Positions 49,691-58,737 of a stretch of 64,000 bases of DNA are shown here, piece after piece. Source of the DNA: Rugamonas brunnea (GTDB lineage Bacteria > Pseudomonadota > Gammaproteobacteria > Burkholderiales > Burkholderiaceae_D). Each line of letters starts with the position of its first letter. Positions within the stretch are counted from its first letter, which is position 1. Both the position numbers and the translations under genes were made by a program. The notes beneath the pieces were generated by a model. It worked only from the letters and a program-made list of their open reading frames with translations. It was not told the origin of the DNA and ran no database searches. The DNA lies in NCBI RefSeq assembly GCF_014042345.1, contig NZ_JACEZT010000004.1:294510-358509 (forward strand), in the 5' to 3' direction.

Positions 49691-50503
49691 TTACTTGGCG
49701 GGGCGGCGCTTGAGCGTGATCTCGAACAGCTTGGGCCACTGCTTGCCCGTCACGAACAGGCGGTTGCTGGCCGGGTCGTAGGCGATGCCGTTGAGGACAT
49801 CGTCGGGGCCCATCTGCTTGCGCTCGGCCCGCAGCAGCGGGCTGAGGTCGATCCATCCCACGACGTTGCCGGAGGCCGGATCAATGCGGGCGATCACGTC
49901 GGTCTGCCAGATGTTGGCGTAGATCTCGCCGTTGACCCATTCCAGTTCGTTGATCTGATCGACCGGCACGCCGTTCACCGTGACGGCGATGCGCCGCGTT
50001 TCGCGCAGTGTGGCCGGGTCGAGCAGGCGCAGTTCGTTGCTGCCGTCGCTCATGATCAGCTGCTTGCCGTCCTGGGTCAGGCCCCAGCCTTCGCCGGGAT
50101 ACGAGAACGTGCGTTTGAGTTTGAAGCTGGCCAAGTCGAACACGTAGCCGACCTGCGTCTGCCATGTGATGCCGACCAGCTCATTGCCCCACACCGTCAT
50201 GCCTTCGCCGAACACGTCGGCCGGCAAGTTCGCCTGCTGCAGGACGCGGCCCGTTTCCAGGTTCACCTTGCGGATCGACGAGCGGCCATGCATGCCGGTG
50301 CTCTCGTACAGGAAGCCATCGCGATACAGCAGCCCCTGGGTGAAGGCTTGCGGATCGTGCGGATAGGTGTGGACGACGGTGATGTCGTAGACGGGAATCG
50401 TGTCGGCCAGCGCCGGTGCAGCCACGGGGCCCAGCATCAGGGCTGCGCACAGCAGCCATTTGGACATTGCCGGTTTCAGACCGATTTCACGCACCATACC
50501 CAC
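49691..50503 (-). CDS. Glutaminyl-peptide cyclotransferase (plant type)
   Basis: 270 aa from GTG 50503, with GGGAGG well spaced on the minus strand; ATG 50467 directly before the signal peptide is the alternative. SKWLLCAALMLGPVAAPALA is a signal peptide. A five-bladed beta-propeller follows with AFTQGLLYRDGFLYESTG, GEGWGLTQDGKQLIMSDGS and LNGIAYDPASNRLFVTGKQWPKLFE. The family makes N-terminal pyroglutamate on exported proteins. Confidence 0.9.
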   Translation of the reverse strand: MGMVREIGLKPAMSKWLLCAALMLGPVAAPALADTIPVYDITVVHTYPHDPQAFTQGLLYRDGFLYESTGMHGRSSIRKVNLETGRVLQQANLPADVFGEGMTVWGNELVGITWQTQVGYVFDLASFKLKRTFSYPGEGWGLTQDGKQLIMSDGSNELRLLDPATLRETRRIAVTVNGVPVDQINELEWVNGEIYANIWQTDVIARIDPASGNVVGWIDLSPLLRAERKQMGPDDVLNGIAYDPASNRLFVTGKQWPKLFEITLKRRPAK

Positions 50504-50533
50504 TGCCGCCTCCCAGGCTGAATGAAAGCGCCC

Positions 50534-50561
50534 ATTATACGGGCAGGCGGCACGAAGTTAA
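50534..50561 (-). promoter_or_regulatory. Promoter of the glutaminyl cyclotransferase gene
   Basis: On the minus strand TATAAT (50534-50539) is preceded by TTAACT (50556-50561) with 16 bases between. It lies just after the cobA stop, so the gene is separate from the cys operon. Confidence 0.6.
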
Positions 50562-50579
50562 GTTACGGTGCGGATAAGT

Positions 50580-51338
50580 TCAGGCGCGCTGCTGTATCGC
50601 GTCGACGGCGGCGGCGATGTCGGGTGCCTGGTGGCTGCGCATCTTCATGGCGTCGCCCAGCATGACGAGCACGGGGCCGTGGGCCGGACCCAGGCCGTGG
50701 GCCAGGGAACCGAGCGTCAGACGGCGGATGCGTTGGTCGGAGCGGCTGCAGTTTTCGATCACCACCACTGGCGTGTCGGGCCGGCGGCCCTGGGCCAGCA
50801 TGCGCGCGGCCGTGGCCGTCGCTTCGCGTCCGCCCATGTACTGCACCAGGGTGTCGGTGTCGGGGATGGCGTGGTGATCGCTGTGTTCGGGCGCCGTGCT
50901 GGAGGTGAAGAAGGCCACGCTGCGCGCCACGCCGCGCTTGGTCAGCGGCTGCTTGGTGGCGGCTGCGGCGGCCAGCGCGGTGGTGATGCCGGGCACCACC
51001 TCCACCTCGATGCCGGCTTCCTCCAGCGCGCGCAACTCCTCGTCGGCACGGCCGAACAGCATCGGGTCGCCGCCCTTGAGGCGCACCACCAGCGGCACCT
51101 TGCCGGCGTAATCGACCAGTTGCTTGTTGATGAATTGCTGGGCCGTGGACAACTGGCCGTAGCGTTTGCCGACCAGGATTTTTTCAGCTTGGGGACACAG
51201 CGCCAGCATCTCGTCCGTCACCAGGGCGTCATGCAGCACCACGTCGGCCTGCGCCAGCAGGCGCGCGCCGCGCAGCGTGATGAGGTCTTGGGCGCCGGGA
51301 CCGGCGCCGATCAGGTAGACTTTTCCGAGAGCTGGCAT
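50580..51338 (-). CDS. cobA: Uroporphyrinogen-III C-methyltransferase
   Basis: 252 aa with AAGGAG before the ATG. VYLIGAGPGAQDLITLRGARLLAQADVVLHDALV, RLKGGDPMLFGRADEE and VVPGITTALAAAAATKQPLTKRGVA are SUMT motifs. It makes precorrin-2, the first step to siroheme for the sulfite reductase in the same operon. The CysG dehydrogenase/chelatase half is not fused here. Confidence 0.95.
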   Translation of the reverse strand: MPALGKVYLIGAGPGAQDLITLRGARLLAQADVVLHDALVTDEMLALCPQAEKILVGKRYGQLSTAQQFINKQLVDYAGKVPLVVRLKGGDPMLFGRADEELRALEEAGIEVEVVPGITTALAAAAATKQPLTKRGVARSVAFFTSSTAPEHSDHHAIPDTDTLVQYMGGREATATAARMLAQGRRPDTPVVVIENCSRSDQRIRRLTLGSLAHGLGPAHGPVLVMLGDAMKMRSHQAPDIAAAVDAIQQRA

Positions 51339-51350
51339 GGCGGTATCTCC

Positions 51351-52664
51351 TTAAGCTTCGTCGCCCAGGCGGATCATGCCGGCGGCCACGGTCTGGTGCG
51401 TCACTTCATCGATCAGGATGAAAGCACCTGTGGCGCGGATGTCGGCATAGGCGTCGGCTGCCAGCGGCTGCTGCACGTTCACCGAGATGCGGGCGATGTC
51501 GTTCAGTTTCAGGCCGTCGGCGCTGTGGCGCTGCTGGGTGTTAATGTCCAGCACCGAATCGATGGCCGTCACCTTGGCGCCGGTCTGGCGGGTGCCGTGC
51601 TTGATCCAGTACTTGCGGCGCAGGTCCAGCGGTTCGTCCGACATCCAGCACACGTCCGCGTTGAGCGTTTTGAGCAGGGTGGCCGGCTGCTCGGCGCTGG
51701 CCAGCAGGTCGCCGCGCGAGATGTCCAGGTACTCGTTCAGCAGCAGCGTGACCGACTGGCCCACCACGGCCGACTGGTGCGAACCTTCCAGCGTGACGAT
51801 GTCCTTGACGGTGGCGCTCTGGCCCGAAGGCTGCACCACCAGCTTGTCGCCCACGCTGACCTTGCCCGCTTCGATGCGGCCCATGTAGCCGCGGAAGTCG
51901 TTCGCTTCGTGGCCGTTGTGGCGCGCCACCAGCTGCACCGGGAAGCGGAACGGGGCGTTGTGCGATTCGTCGTACACGGACAGCGATTCGAGCAGCTCGA
52001 TCAGGGTCGGGCCTTTGTACCATGCCAGCTTGTCGCTCTTTTCGACCACGTTGTCGCCGGTCAGGGCCGACAGCGGGATCGGGGTGATGTCCTTCAGGCC
52101 CAGCGTGGCGGCGAATTCGCCGTAGGCTTTCACGATGCGGTCGTAGATGCTCTGGTCGTAGTTCACCAGGTCCATCTTGTTGACGGCCACCACCACGTGC
52201 TCGATCTGCAGCAGGTGGGCGATGGTGGAGTGGCGCTTGGTCTGGATCAGCAGGTCCACGCCGCCGTCCTCGCGCAGCTTGACCTTCGAGACGTCGATCA
52301 GGATGATGACCGCGTCGGCCGTGGAGGCGCCGGTCACCATGTTGCGGGTGTACTGCTCGTGGCCCGGCGTGTCGGCGATGATGAACTTGCGCTTGGGCGT
52401 GGCGAAGTAGCGGTAGGCCACGTCGATCGTGATGCCTTGCTCGCGTTCCGCTTCCAGGCCGTCCGTCAGCAGCGACAGGTCGACCGTGTCGCCCACGGTG
52501 CGCTTGTGCTTGGAGCGCGACATGGCGTCCAGCTGGTCGGCGAAGATGCCTTTGCTGTCGAACAGCAGGCGGCCGATCAGGGTGCTCTTGCCGTCGTCGA
52601 CGGAACCGGCGGTGATGAAGCGCAGCAGGCCGCGTTCGTTCAGTTTGTCAGTGTTTGCGTTCAT
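51351..52664 (-). CDS. cysN: Sulfate adenylyltransferase subunit CysN
   Basis: 437 aa. GTPase motifs GSVDDGKSTLIGRLLFDSK, DTPGHEQYTRNMVTGAS and NKMDLVNYD are intact. No APS kinase (CysC) is fused at the end, in agreement with an APS-reducing CysH upstream. The start overlaps the cysD stop by one base. Confidence 0.95.
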   Translation of the reverse strand: MNANTDKLNERGLLRFITAGSVDDGKSTLIGRLLFDSKGIFADQLDAMSRSKHKRTVGDTVDLSLLTDGLEAEREQGITIDVAYRYFATPKRKFIIADTPGHEQYTRNMVTGASTADAVIILIDVSKVKLREDGGVDLLIQTKRHSTIAHLLQIEHVVVAVNKMDLVNYDQSIYDRIVKAYGEFAATLGLKDITPIPLSALTGDNVVEKSDKLAWYKGPTLIELLESLSVYDESHNAPFRFPVQLVARHNGHEANDFRGYMGRIEAGKVSVGDKLVVQPSGQSATVKDIVTLEGSHQSAVVGQSVTLLLNEYLDISRGDLLASAEQPATLLKTLNADVCWMSDEPLDLRRKYWIKHGTRQTGAKVTAIDSVLDINTQQRHSADGLKLNDIARISVNVQQPLAADAYADIRATGAFILIDEVTHQTVAAGMIRLGDEA

Positions 52665-53608
52665 CAGAAGTATCCTGCTTTTTTACGTTTTTCCATCGAG
52701 GCTTCGGAAGTCTGGTCGTCCATCCGGGTGGCGCCGCGTTCGGTGATCTGGGTGATGGCCGTTTCGGCGATGATCGCCTCCACCGTCGCCGCGTCCGAGG
52801 ACACGGGGCAGGTGCACGAGATGTCGCCCACGGTGCGGAAGCGCACCACCTGGGTTTCGACCGTCTCGCCTTCGCGCGGCGGGGTCAGGTCCGTCAGCGG
52901 CACCAGCAGACCGTTGCGCGGAATGACCTGGCGCTCGTGGGCGAAGTAGATCGGCGGCAGTTCCAGCTTTTCGCGGGCGATGTACTGCCACACGTCCAGT
53001 TCGGTCCAGTTCGAGATCGGGAACACGCGCATGTTCTCGCCGGGGTGGACGCGGGTGTTATACAGGTCCCACAGTTCGGGGCGCTGCGATTTCGGGTCCC
53101 AGGCGCCGAATTCGTCGCGGAACGAGAAGATGCGTTCCTTGGCGCGGGCCTTTTCCTCGTCGCGGCGGGCGCCGCCGATGCAGGCGTCGAACTTGTGTTC
53201 GGCGATGGTTTCGAGCAGCGTGACGGCCTGCGCGGCGTTGCGCGAATCGGTGGCCGGGTTACGCAGGCGCACCGTGCCGCGCTTGATGGAGTCTTCCACC
53301 GAGCCGACGATCAGGCGTTCGCCCAGTTCGGCCACGCGCTTGTCGCGGAAGGTGATCACTTCCGGGAAGTTGTGGCCGGTGTCCACGTGCACCAGCGGGA
53401 ACGGGAATTTACCGGGGCGGAAGGCCTTCTCGGCCAGGCGCAGCAGCACCACCGAGTCTTTACCGCCCGAGAACAGCAGGGCGGGGTTGGCGCATTCGGC
53501 CGCCACTTCGCGCATGATGTGGATGGCTTCCGATTCGAGCGCATCGAGGTGGCGCGAATTGACGTCGCCGAGGCCGCGCGCGGCGGTGTTATCAACTAGA
53601 GCATTCAT
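52664..53608 (-). CDS. cysD: Sulfate adenylyltransferase subunit CysD
   Basis: 314 aa from the ATG at 53608. PP-loop FSGGKDSVVLLRLAEKAF, VHVDTGHNFPEVI and the end MRKRKKAGYF-like (MEKRKKAGYF) are typical. It catalyses ATP + sulfate to APS with CysN. A longer open frame upstream (to 53866) is non-homologous and rejected. Confidence 0.95.
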   Translation of the reverse strand: MNALVDNTAARGLGDVNSRHLDALESEAIHIMREVAAECANPALLFSGGKDSVVLLRLAEKAFRPGKFPFPLVHVDTGHNFPEVITFRDKRVAELGERLIVGSVEDSIKRGTVRLRNPATDSRNAAQAVTLLETIAEHKFDACIGGARRDEEKARAKERIFSFRDEFGAWDPKSQRPELWDLYNTRVHPGENMRVFPISNWTELDVWQYIAREKLELPPIYFAHERQVIPRNGLLVPLTDLTPPREGETVETQVVRFRTVGDISCTCPVSSDAATVEAIIAETAITQITERGATRMDDQTSEASMEKRKKAGYF

Positions 53609-53651
53609 TGGACTGTGCCTATCTTCTTGATTCTGTGTCTGTCTGTGTGGC

Positions 53652-54368
53652 TTATGCAGCCACGGATTTGATGCGTACCAGCTTGCCGTCCACCAGGTGC
53701 AGGCCGCACTCTTTCGAGTCCGGGTTCTCCCACCACCAGCGGCCGGCGCGCACATCCTCGCCCGGCTCGATGGCGCGGGTGCAGGGCGCGCAGCCGATCG
53801 ACGGATAACCCTGGTCGTGCAGCGCATTGTAAGGCACGTTGTTGGCGCGGATGTAATCCCACACATCCTGCTCCGACCAGTCGGCCAGCGGATTGAACTT
53901 GACCATGCCGTGCGCCGCGTCGTCTTCCTGCACGTGCAGCTCGGCGCGGGTGGCCGACTGCGCGCGGCGCTGGCCCGTCACCCAGGCCTTGTTGCCGGCC
54001 AGGGCGCGGCCCAGTGGTTCGACCTTGCGGATGCGGCAGCACTCGCGCCGCATCTCGACGCTGTCGTAGAAGGCGTTCAGGCCGTTCTGCGCCACGTAGG
54101 CTTCCACCGCTTCCGGCTGCGGGCGGTACAGCGCGATCTCGTAGCCGTAGGTGTCCTTGACCTTGTCCAGCATGGCCAGGGTTTCAGGGTGCAAGCGGCC
54201 GGTCTCCAGCGAGAAGATCCCGATCGGCAGTTTGGCCTTTAAAATCAGGTCGGTCAAGACCATGTCCTCGGCCGCCAGGCTGGAGGCGAATACGGCCGGC
54301 GTGAAGTCGGCGGCGATGCGCGCCAGCGTGGCGTTGGTGGCGGCTACGAGGGAAGTCAGATCGCTCAT
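53652..54368 (-). CDS. cysH: APS-type adenylylsulfate reductase CysH
   Basis: 238 aa with GGAGAA before the ATG. FASSLAAEDMVLTDLI, SLETGRLHPET, and two Cys pairs (RECCRIRKVEPL and GCAPCTRA) that bind a 4Fe-4S cluster. The cluster marks the APS (not PAPS) reductase class. It produces sulfite for CysI. Confidence 0.94.
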   Translation of the reverse strand: MSDLTSLVAATNATLARIAADFTPAVFASSLAAEDMVLTDLILKAKLPIGIFSLETGRLHPETLAMLDKVKDTYGYEIALYRPQPEAVEAYVAQNGLNAFYDSVEMRRECCRIRKVEPLGRALAGNKAWVTGQRRAQSATRAELHVQEDDAAHGMVKFNPLADWSEQDVWDYIRANNVPYNALHDQGYPSIGCAPCTRAIEPGEDVRAGRWWWENPDSKECGLHLVDGKLVRIKSVAA

Positions 54369-54379
54369 GGGTTCTCCTG

Positions 54380-54967
54380 TCAGATGCCGAAACCGACGTC
54401 GGTGCCGGCATTGGCCGCGCCCACTTCGCGCGCATGGCGGCGGAACAGCGGCAGTTTCTGGTCCACCGAAGCCTGGTAGGTTTCCGAGAAATCGGTCAAG
54501 CCTTTCAGTGCGTCGTGGATGTTGCGGTCAGGGCGGGTGGCGTAGGCGTCAAAGCCCACGCGCTGCATCGAGAACAGCTGGTCGCGCAGCACGTCGCCGA
54601 TGGCGCGCAGTTCGCCCTGGTAGCCCAGGCGGGTGCGCAGGTTGTAGGCGATCGAGTAGCCGCGGCCGTCGGTGAACTTGGGGAAGTCCACCGCCACCAG
54701 GGCGAAGCGGCCCAGGTCTTCGCGCAGCGCCTCGGGGCGCTCGTCGCTGGCGATCCAGACGCCGATCTCGCCGGCGGCGGCGCGCGCGGCCAGGGTCTCG
54801 CGCTGGGCCAGCCACACGGCTTGCGGCACGATCACTTTGCCGGCCGGGACGGCCACAGTGGCCGCATCGGGCGCGGTCTCACCTTCGGCCGCGGTGCGCA
54901 GCACGAACCAGTCGTCTTCGACCACGGCACGGTGCTTGATGATCAGGTTTTTTACAGCTTCAGGCAT
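54380..54967 (-). CDS. DUF934 family protein of the sulfite-reduction operon
   Basis: 195 aa from the ATG at 54967, with GGAGAAG well placed; a TTG at 54982 is less likely. FPKFTDGRGYSIAYNLRTRLGYQGELRAIGDVLRDQLFSMQRVGFDAY is the DUF934 core. It is almost always next to siroheme sulfite reductase and may help electron or cofactor supply (inference). Overlaps the cysI end by 8 bases. Confidence 0.9.
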   Translation of the reverse strand: MPEAVKNLIIKHRAVVEDDWFVLRTAAEGETAPDAATVAVPAGKVIVPQAVWLAQRETLAARAAAGEIGVWIASDERPEALREDLGRFALVAVDFPKFTDGRGYSIAYNLRTRLGYQGELRAIGDVLRDQLFSMQRVGFDAYATRPDRNIHDALKGLTDFSETYQASVDQKLPLFRRHAREVGAANAGTDVGFGI

Positions 54968-56651
54968 ATTCGTCTTCTCCAATCAGTCGGCCGGCGTCGG
55001 CAATCGGCGTGGCGTACACGTGTTCCTTGAACGGGGTCACGCCGATGCGCGCCACCGTGTCGGCGAAGTGTTCGTCTTCAAAGCGCTCGCGCAGGTAGAC
55101 CTGCAGCAGGCGGTCTATCACTTCCGGCATTTGCAGCGCCGAGAACGACGGGCCGATGATCTTGCCGATGGCCGCGTTGTTGCCCTGCGCGCCGCCGATC
55201 GACACCTGGTACCACTCGCTGCCGTCCTTGTCCACGCCCAGCACGCCGATGCTGCCCACGTGGTGGTGGCCGCAGGCGTTGATGCAGCCCGAGATGTTCA
55301 GTTCGATCTCGCCGATGTCGTGCTGGTAGTCGATGTTGTCGAAGCGCTCGGCGATGGCGGCGGCGATCGGGATCGACTTGGCGTTGGCCAGCGAGCAGAA
55401 GTCGCCGCCGGGGCAGCAGATCATGTCGGTCAGCAGGCCGATGTTCGGGGTGGCCAGCGCGTGCGCCTTGGCTTCCTGCCACACCTTGAACAGCTGCGAT
55501 TGCTCGACGTCGGCCAGGATGATGTTCTGCTCGTGCGTGACGCGCAGCTCACCGAAGCTGTAGCGGTCGGCCATGTCGGCCATGAAGTCCATCTGCTCGG
55601 CGGTGGCGTCGCCCGGCGGCACGCCGGTCTTCTTCAGCGACAGGATCACGGCCGCGTAGCCGGGCACCTTGTGCGGACGCACGTTGCGCTTGAGCCAGTT
55701 GGCGAAGGCCTTGTTGTCCGCGTGCTCGGCCTGCACATCGAGGTTGGGCAGGGTCTTGTAGGCGGGCGGCTGGAAGTAGGCCATCACGCGCGCCATTTCC
55801 TCGTCGGTCAGCGTTTCCGGGCCATCCTTCAGGTCTTGCCATTCCTCTTCCACCTGGCGCGCAAATTCCTCCACGCCCAGTGCTTTCAGCAGGATCTTGA
55901 TACGGGCCTTGTACTTGTTGTCGCGGCGGCCGTACTGGTTGTAGACGCGCATCACGGCGGCCGTGTAGGTCAGCAGGTGGCGCCATGGCAGGAATTCGCG
56001 GATCACGCTGCCGATGATGGGAGTGCGGCCCAGGCCGCCACCGACCATGAACTTGAAGCCGATCTCGCCTTGCTCATTGCGCACCACGGTCAGGCCGATG
56101 TCGTGCACGGCGATGGCGGCGCGGTCTTCCACGGCGCCGTTGATGGCGACCTTGAATTTACGCGGCAGGGCGATGAATTCAGGGTGGAAGGTGCTCCACT
56201 GGCGCAGCACTTCGGCGTACGGACGCGGATCGATGATCTCGTCGGCGGCCACGCCGGCGAACGGATCGGACGTGGTGTTGCGGATGCAGTTGCCGGAGGT
56301 CTGGATGGCGTGCATCTGCACCGAGGCCAGCTCGGTCAGGATGTCGGGCGTCTGCTCCAGCTCGATCCAGTTGAACTGGATGTTCTGGCGCGTGGTGAAG
56401 TGGCCATAGCCGCGGTCGTACTTGCGGGCGATATGGGCGAACATGCGCATCTGCTTCGAGGCCAGCAGGCCGTACGGCACGGCGATACGCATCATGTAGG
56501 CGTGGCGCTGCATGTACAGGCCATTTTGCAGGCGCAATGGCAGGAATTCGGCTTCGGTCAGCTCATCGCACAGGCGGCGCCGTACCTGGTCACGGTACTG
56601 GGCGATGCGTTCGCGCACGATGAGGTGGTCGTATTGATCGTATTGGTACAT
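54960..56651 (-). CDS. cysI: Siroheme nitrite/sulfite reductase (CysI-type)
   Basis: 563 aa. Two ferredoxin-like half-repeats; cluster/siroheme cysteines in CCPGGDFCSLANAKS and NISGCINACGHHHVG. FTTRQNIQFNWIEL and GNCIRNTTSDPFAG bind siroheme. Position in the cys operon makes sulfite the likely substrate. No CysJ flavoprotein gene is seen here, so the electron donor is probably ferredoxin or another protein. First gene of the operon. Confidence 0.94.
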   Translation of the reverse strand: MYQYDQYDHLIVRERIAQYRDQVRRRLCDELTEAEFLPLRLQNGLYMQRHAYMMRIAVPYGLLASKQMRMFAHIARKYDRGYGHFTTRQNIQFNWIELEQTPDILTELASVQMHAIQTSGNCIRNTTSDPFAGVAADEIIDPRPYAEVLRQWSTFHPEFIALPRKFKVAINGAVEDRAAIAVHDIGLTVVRNEQGEIGFKFMVGGGLGRTPIIGSVIREFLPWRHLLTYTAAVMRVYNQYGRRDNKYKARIKILLKALGVEEFARQVEEEWQDLKDGPETLTDEEMARVMAYFQPPAYKTLPNLDVQAEHADNKAFANWLKRNVRPHKVPGYAAVILSLKKTGVPPGDATAEQMDFMADMADRYSFGELRVTHEQNIILADVEQSQLFKVWQEAKAHALATPNIGLLTDMICCPGGDFCSLANAKSIPIAAAIAERFDNIDYQHDIGEIELNISGCINACGHHHVGSIGVLGVDKDGSEWYQVSIGGAQGNNAAIGKIIGPSFSALQMPEVIDRLLQVYLRERFEDEHFADTVARIGVTPFKEHVYATPIADAGRLIGEDEYA

Positions 56652-56799
56652 ATTCTTCCCAAAAATTTGCTTGCTGGAGTGCCGGCACGTTCAGTGTAGG
56701 AGGAATTGCCGCTTTTTCGAGCCGGTCACACCGCTAATTCAGTGTCACTCTTGCAACGAAGCCGTACAGCCATCCCCAAACTAGCTGCAATAGTAATAA

Positions 56800-56834
56800 A
56801 CTTCGTCTTTATTCCATACGACTTAGTCTTTATT
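56800..56834. promoter_or_regulatory. Direct repeats in the cysI-cysB interval (regulator sites)
   Basis: ACTTCGTCTTTATT (56800-56813) and ACTTAGTCTTTATT (56821-56834) match in 13 of 14 bases and are 21 bases apart, two helical turns. This fits a LysR-type tetramer such as CysB binding one DNA face. Confidence 0.6.
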
Positions 56835-56835
56835 T

Positions 56836-56860
56836 GCTTATATACGTATTAGGTATAAGC
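56836..56860. promoter_or_regulatory. LysR-type interrupted dyad before the CysB-like gene
   Basis: GCTTATA (56836-56842), 11 bases, TATAAGC (56854-56860): a perfect 7+7 dyad of the T-N11-A type used by LysR regulators, about 50 bases before the regulator start. Probably the autoregulation / operon control site. Confidence 0.65.
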
Positions 56861-56907
56861 TAGGGCGCAAACCACTTTTTGACGCGATTCCGGGGATTCG
56901 ACCAGCA

Positions 56908-57849
56908 ATGAACCTTCACCAACTGCGCTTTGTGCGCGAAGCCGTCCGCCAAAACTATAACCTGACTGACGCGGCCAAGGCCTTGTTTACGTCGCAGCCG
57001 GGGGTGTCCAAGGCCATCATCGAGCTGGAGGAGGAGCTGGGCGTCGATATTTTTACCCGGCATGGCAAGCGCATCCGTGGGCTGACGGAGCCGGGCCGGC
57101 TGGTGCTGGAATCAGTCGAGCTGATCATGCAGGAGATCGACAGCCTCAAGCGCATCGGCAAGGAATACGCGGCCCAGGACAGCGGCAGCTTCACCATCGC
57201 CACCACCCACACCCAGGCGCGCTACACCTTGCCCAAGGTGGTGCAGGCTTTCATGCAGAAATTCCCCAAGGTGCGCTTGTCTTTATTGCAAGGCAATCCC
57301 CAGCAGATCGCCGACATGGTGCAGCGCGACCAGGCCGACCTGGCCATCGCCACCGAGTCAATCGCGTCCATCAACGGCCTGATCACGCTGCCGTGCTACC
57401 AGTGGGAGCACGTGGTGGTGGTGCCGCCCGAGCATCCGCTGCTCAAGTCCAAGTCCATCACGCTGGAGGAAATTGCCGCTTTCCCCATCATCACTTACGA
57501 TAGCGCCTTCGCCGGGCGCAGCAAGATCGACCATGCGTTCACGCTGCGCGGCCTGAAGCTGGACGTGCTGCTGGAAGCCATCGACGCCGACGTGATCAAG
57601 ACTTATGTCGAGCTGGGCATGGGCATTGGTATCATAGCGGGCATGGCGTTCGACGCCGAACGCGACAAGAACCTGCGCGCCATCTCGGCGGGCCACCTGT
57701 TTGGCATGAACGTGTCGCGCGTGGCCGTCAAGCAGGGCGCTTATTTGCGCAGCTATATCTACACCTTTATCGAATTGCTGGCCCCCACGCTCAACCGCAA
57801 GTTGATCGAGCAAGCCATGAGCGGCGAAAAAGATACTTACGAACTGTAA
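56908..57849 (+). CDS. cysB: CysB-like LysR family regulator
   Basis: 313 aa. Winged helix at the N-terminus (MNLHQLRFVREAVRQNYNLTDAAKALFTSQPGVSKAI, then ELEEELGVDIFTRHGKRIRGLTEPG) with the CysB/Cbl-type wording; effector domain from about 90 (FTIATTHTQARYTLPKVVQAFMQKFPKV). CysB activates sulfate assimilation with N-acetylserine/O-acetylserine. It is divergent from the cys operon with a 256-base shared control region. Cbl cannot be excluded. Confidence 0.9.
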   Translation: MNLHQLRFVREAVRQNYNLTDAAKALFTSQPGVSKAIIELEEELGVDIFTRHGKRIRGLTEPGRLVLESVELIMQEIDSLKRIGKEYAAQDSGSFTIATTHTQARYTLPKVVQAFMQKFPKVRLSLLQGNPQQIADMVQRDQADLAIATESIASINGLITLPCYQWEHVVVVPPEHPLLKSKSITLEEIAAFPIITYDSAFAGRSKIDHAFTLRGLKLDVLLEAIDADVIKTYVELGMGIGIIAGMAFDAERDKNLRAISAGHLFGMNVSRVAVKQGAYLRSYIYTFIELLAPTLNRKLIEQAMSGEKDTYEL

Positions 57850-57894
57850 GGCACTGCATTTGCATTACCTGAATTCATAGAAAAGAGTTTTTAC

Positions 57895-58545
57895 ATGATT
57901 ACCAATCAGCTGGCCCAATACTACGCCGTCAATGCTGACAATTACGACCAGGTCTACGCCGACGAGGCCCGCTTCGACGATCTCGACGATCTGCAGGAAA
58001 TGATCGCCGAGCTGCTGGAAGGGCACACGGTGCTGGAACTGGCCTGCGGCACCGGCTACTGGACCGAGCTGATCGCCGACGTGGCCGCCTCGGTGCACGC
58101 CACCGACGTGGTGCCGGAAATGCTGGCGCTGGCGCGCACGCGCGAGCTCGACGACGAGATCGTCAGCTTCGGCGAGCTCGATGCACTGAACCTGCCCGAC
58201 AGCGTGGGCCAGTACACGGCCGTGTTCGCCGCCGGCTGGTGGTGCCACATCCGCCGCGAAGACCAGGAAAAATACATCAAGCAACTGCGCGCCAAGTTCG
58301 GCAAGGATGTGCTGCTGGTGCTGCTCGACAGCAGCTATGTGGACGGCAGCAGCACCGTGATCGCCCGCACCGACGCGGAGGGCAACACCTACCAGATCCT
58401 CACGGCCGACGATGGCCAGCGCTACGAAGTGATGATGAACTATCCCAAGGACAGCGCGCTGCGCAAGCGCCTGGCGCCGTATGCGCGTGAGATTCGCGTC
58501 GAGCGGCTCGAATATTACTACCTGCTGAGCTGCCGCCTGAAGTGA
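57895..58545 (+). CDS. Class I SAM-dependent methyltransferase
   Basis: 216 aa. Motif I VLELACGTGYWTELIADVAASVHATDVVPEMLALA near 43-78, then YTAVFAAGWWCHI. Substrate unknown; small-molecule methylation is likely. It follows the CysB-like gene by 45 bases in the same direction and ends just before a terminator. Confidence 0.88.
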   Translation: MITNQLAQYYAVNADNYDQVYADEARFDDLDDLQEMIAELLEGHTVLELACGTGYWTELIADVAASVHATDVVPEMLALARTRELDDEIVSFGELDALNLPDSVGQYTAVFAAGWWCHIRREDQEKYIKQLRAKFGKDVLLVLLDSSYVDGSSTVIARTDAEGNTYQILTADDGQRYEVMMNYPKDSALRKRLAPYAREIRVERLEYYYLLSCRLK

Positions 58546-58569
58546 GTGCTTAGCACGCTTTATTCCGGC

Positions 58570-58605
58570 AAAAAAGCCGCTGACGCTCTGCGCAGCGGCT
58601 TTTTT
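58570..58605. terminator. Terminator between the methyltransferase and porin genes
   Basis: AAAAAAGCCGCTG (58570-58582) pairs with CAGCGGCTTTTTT (58593-58605) around 10 bases. Confidence 0.9.
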
Positions 58606-58737
58606 GTTGCCAAGCGCATAAGCGACGTGAAATTACAACAAAATAGCCGATGTCACATTGTTGAAGTATTTGGTGGGCAAGATTCGCCCCGTGGATTCAT
58701 TTACACCCACTCTTTCAACTTACATAGAGAACTTCAA

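Noticed and set aside
53609..53866. N-terminal extension of cysD
   Set aside because: It overlaps the end of cysH and shows no CysD similarity; the family start is at 53608.
58546..58737. N-terminal extension of the porin frame
   Set aside because: It begins directly after the methyltransferase stop and crosses a strong terminator; the signal peptide starts at GTG 58738.
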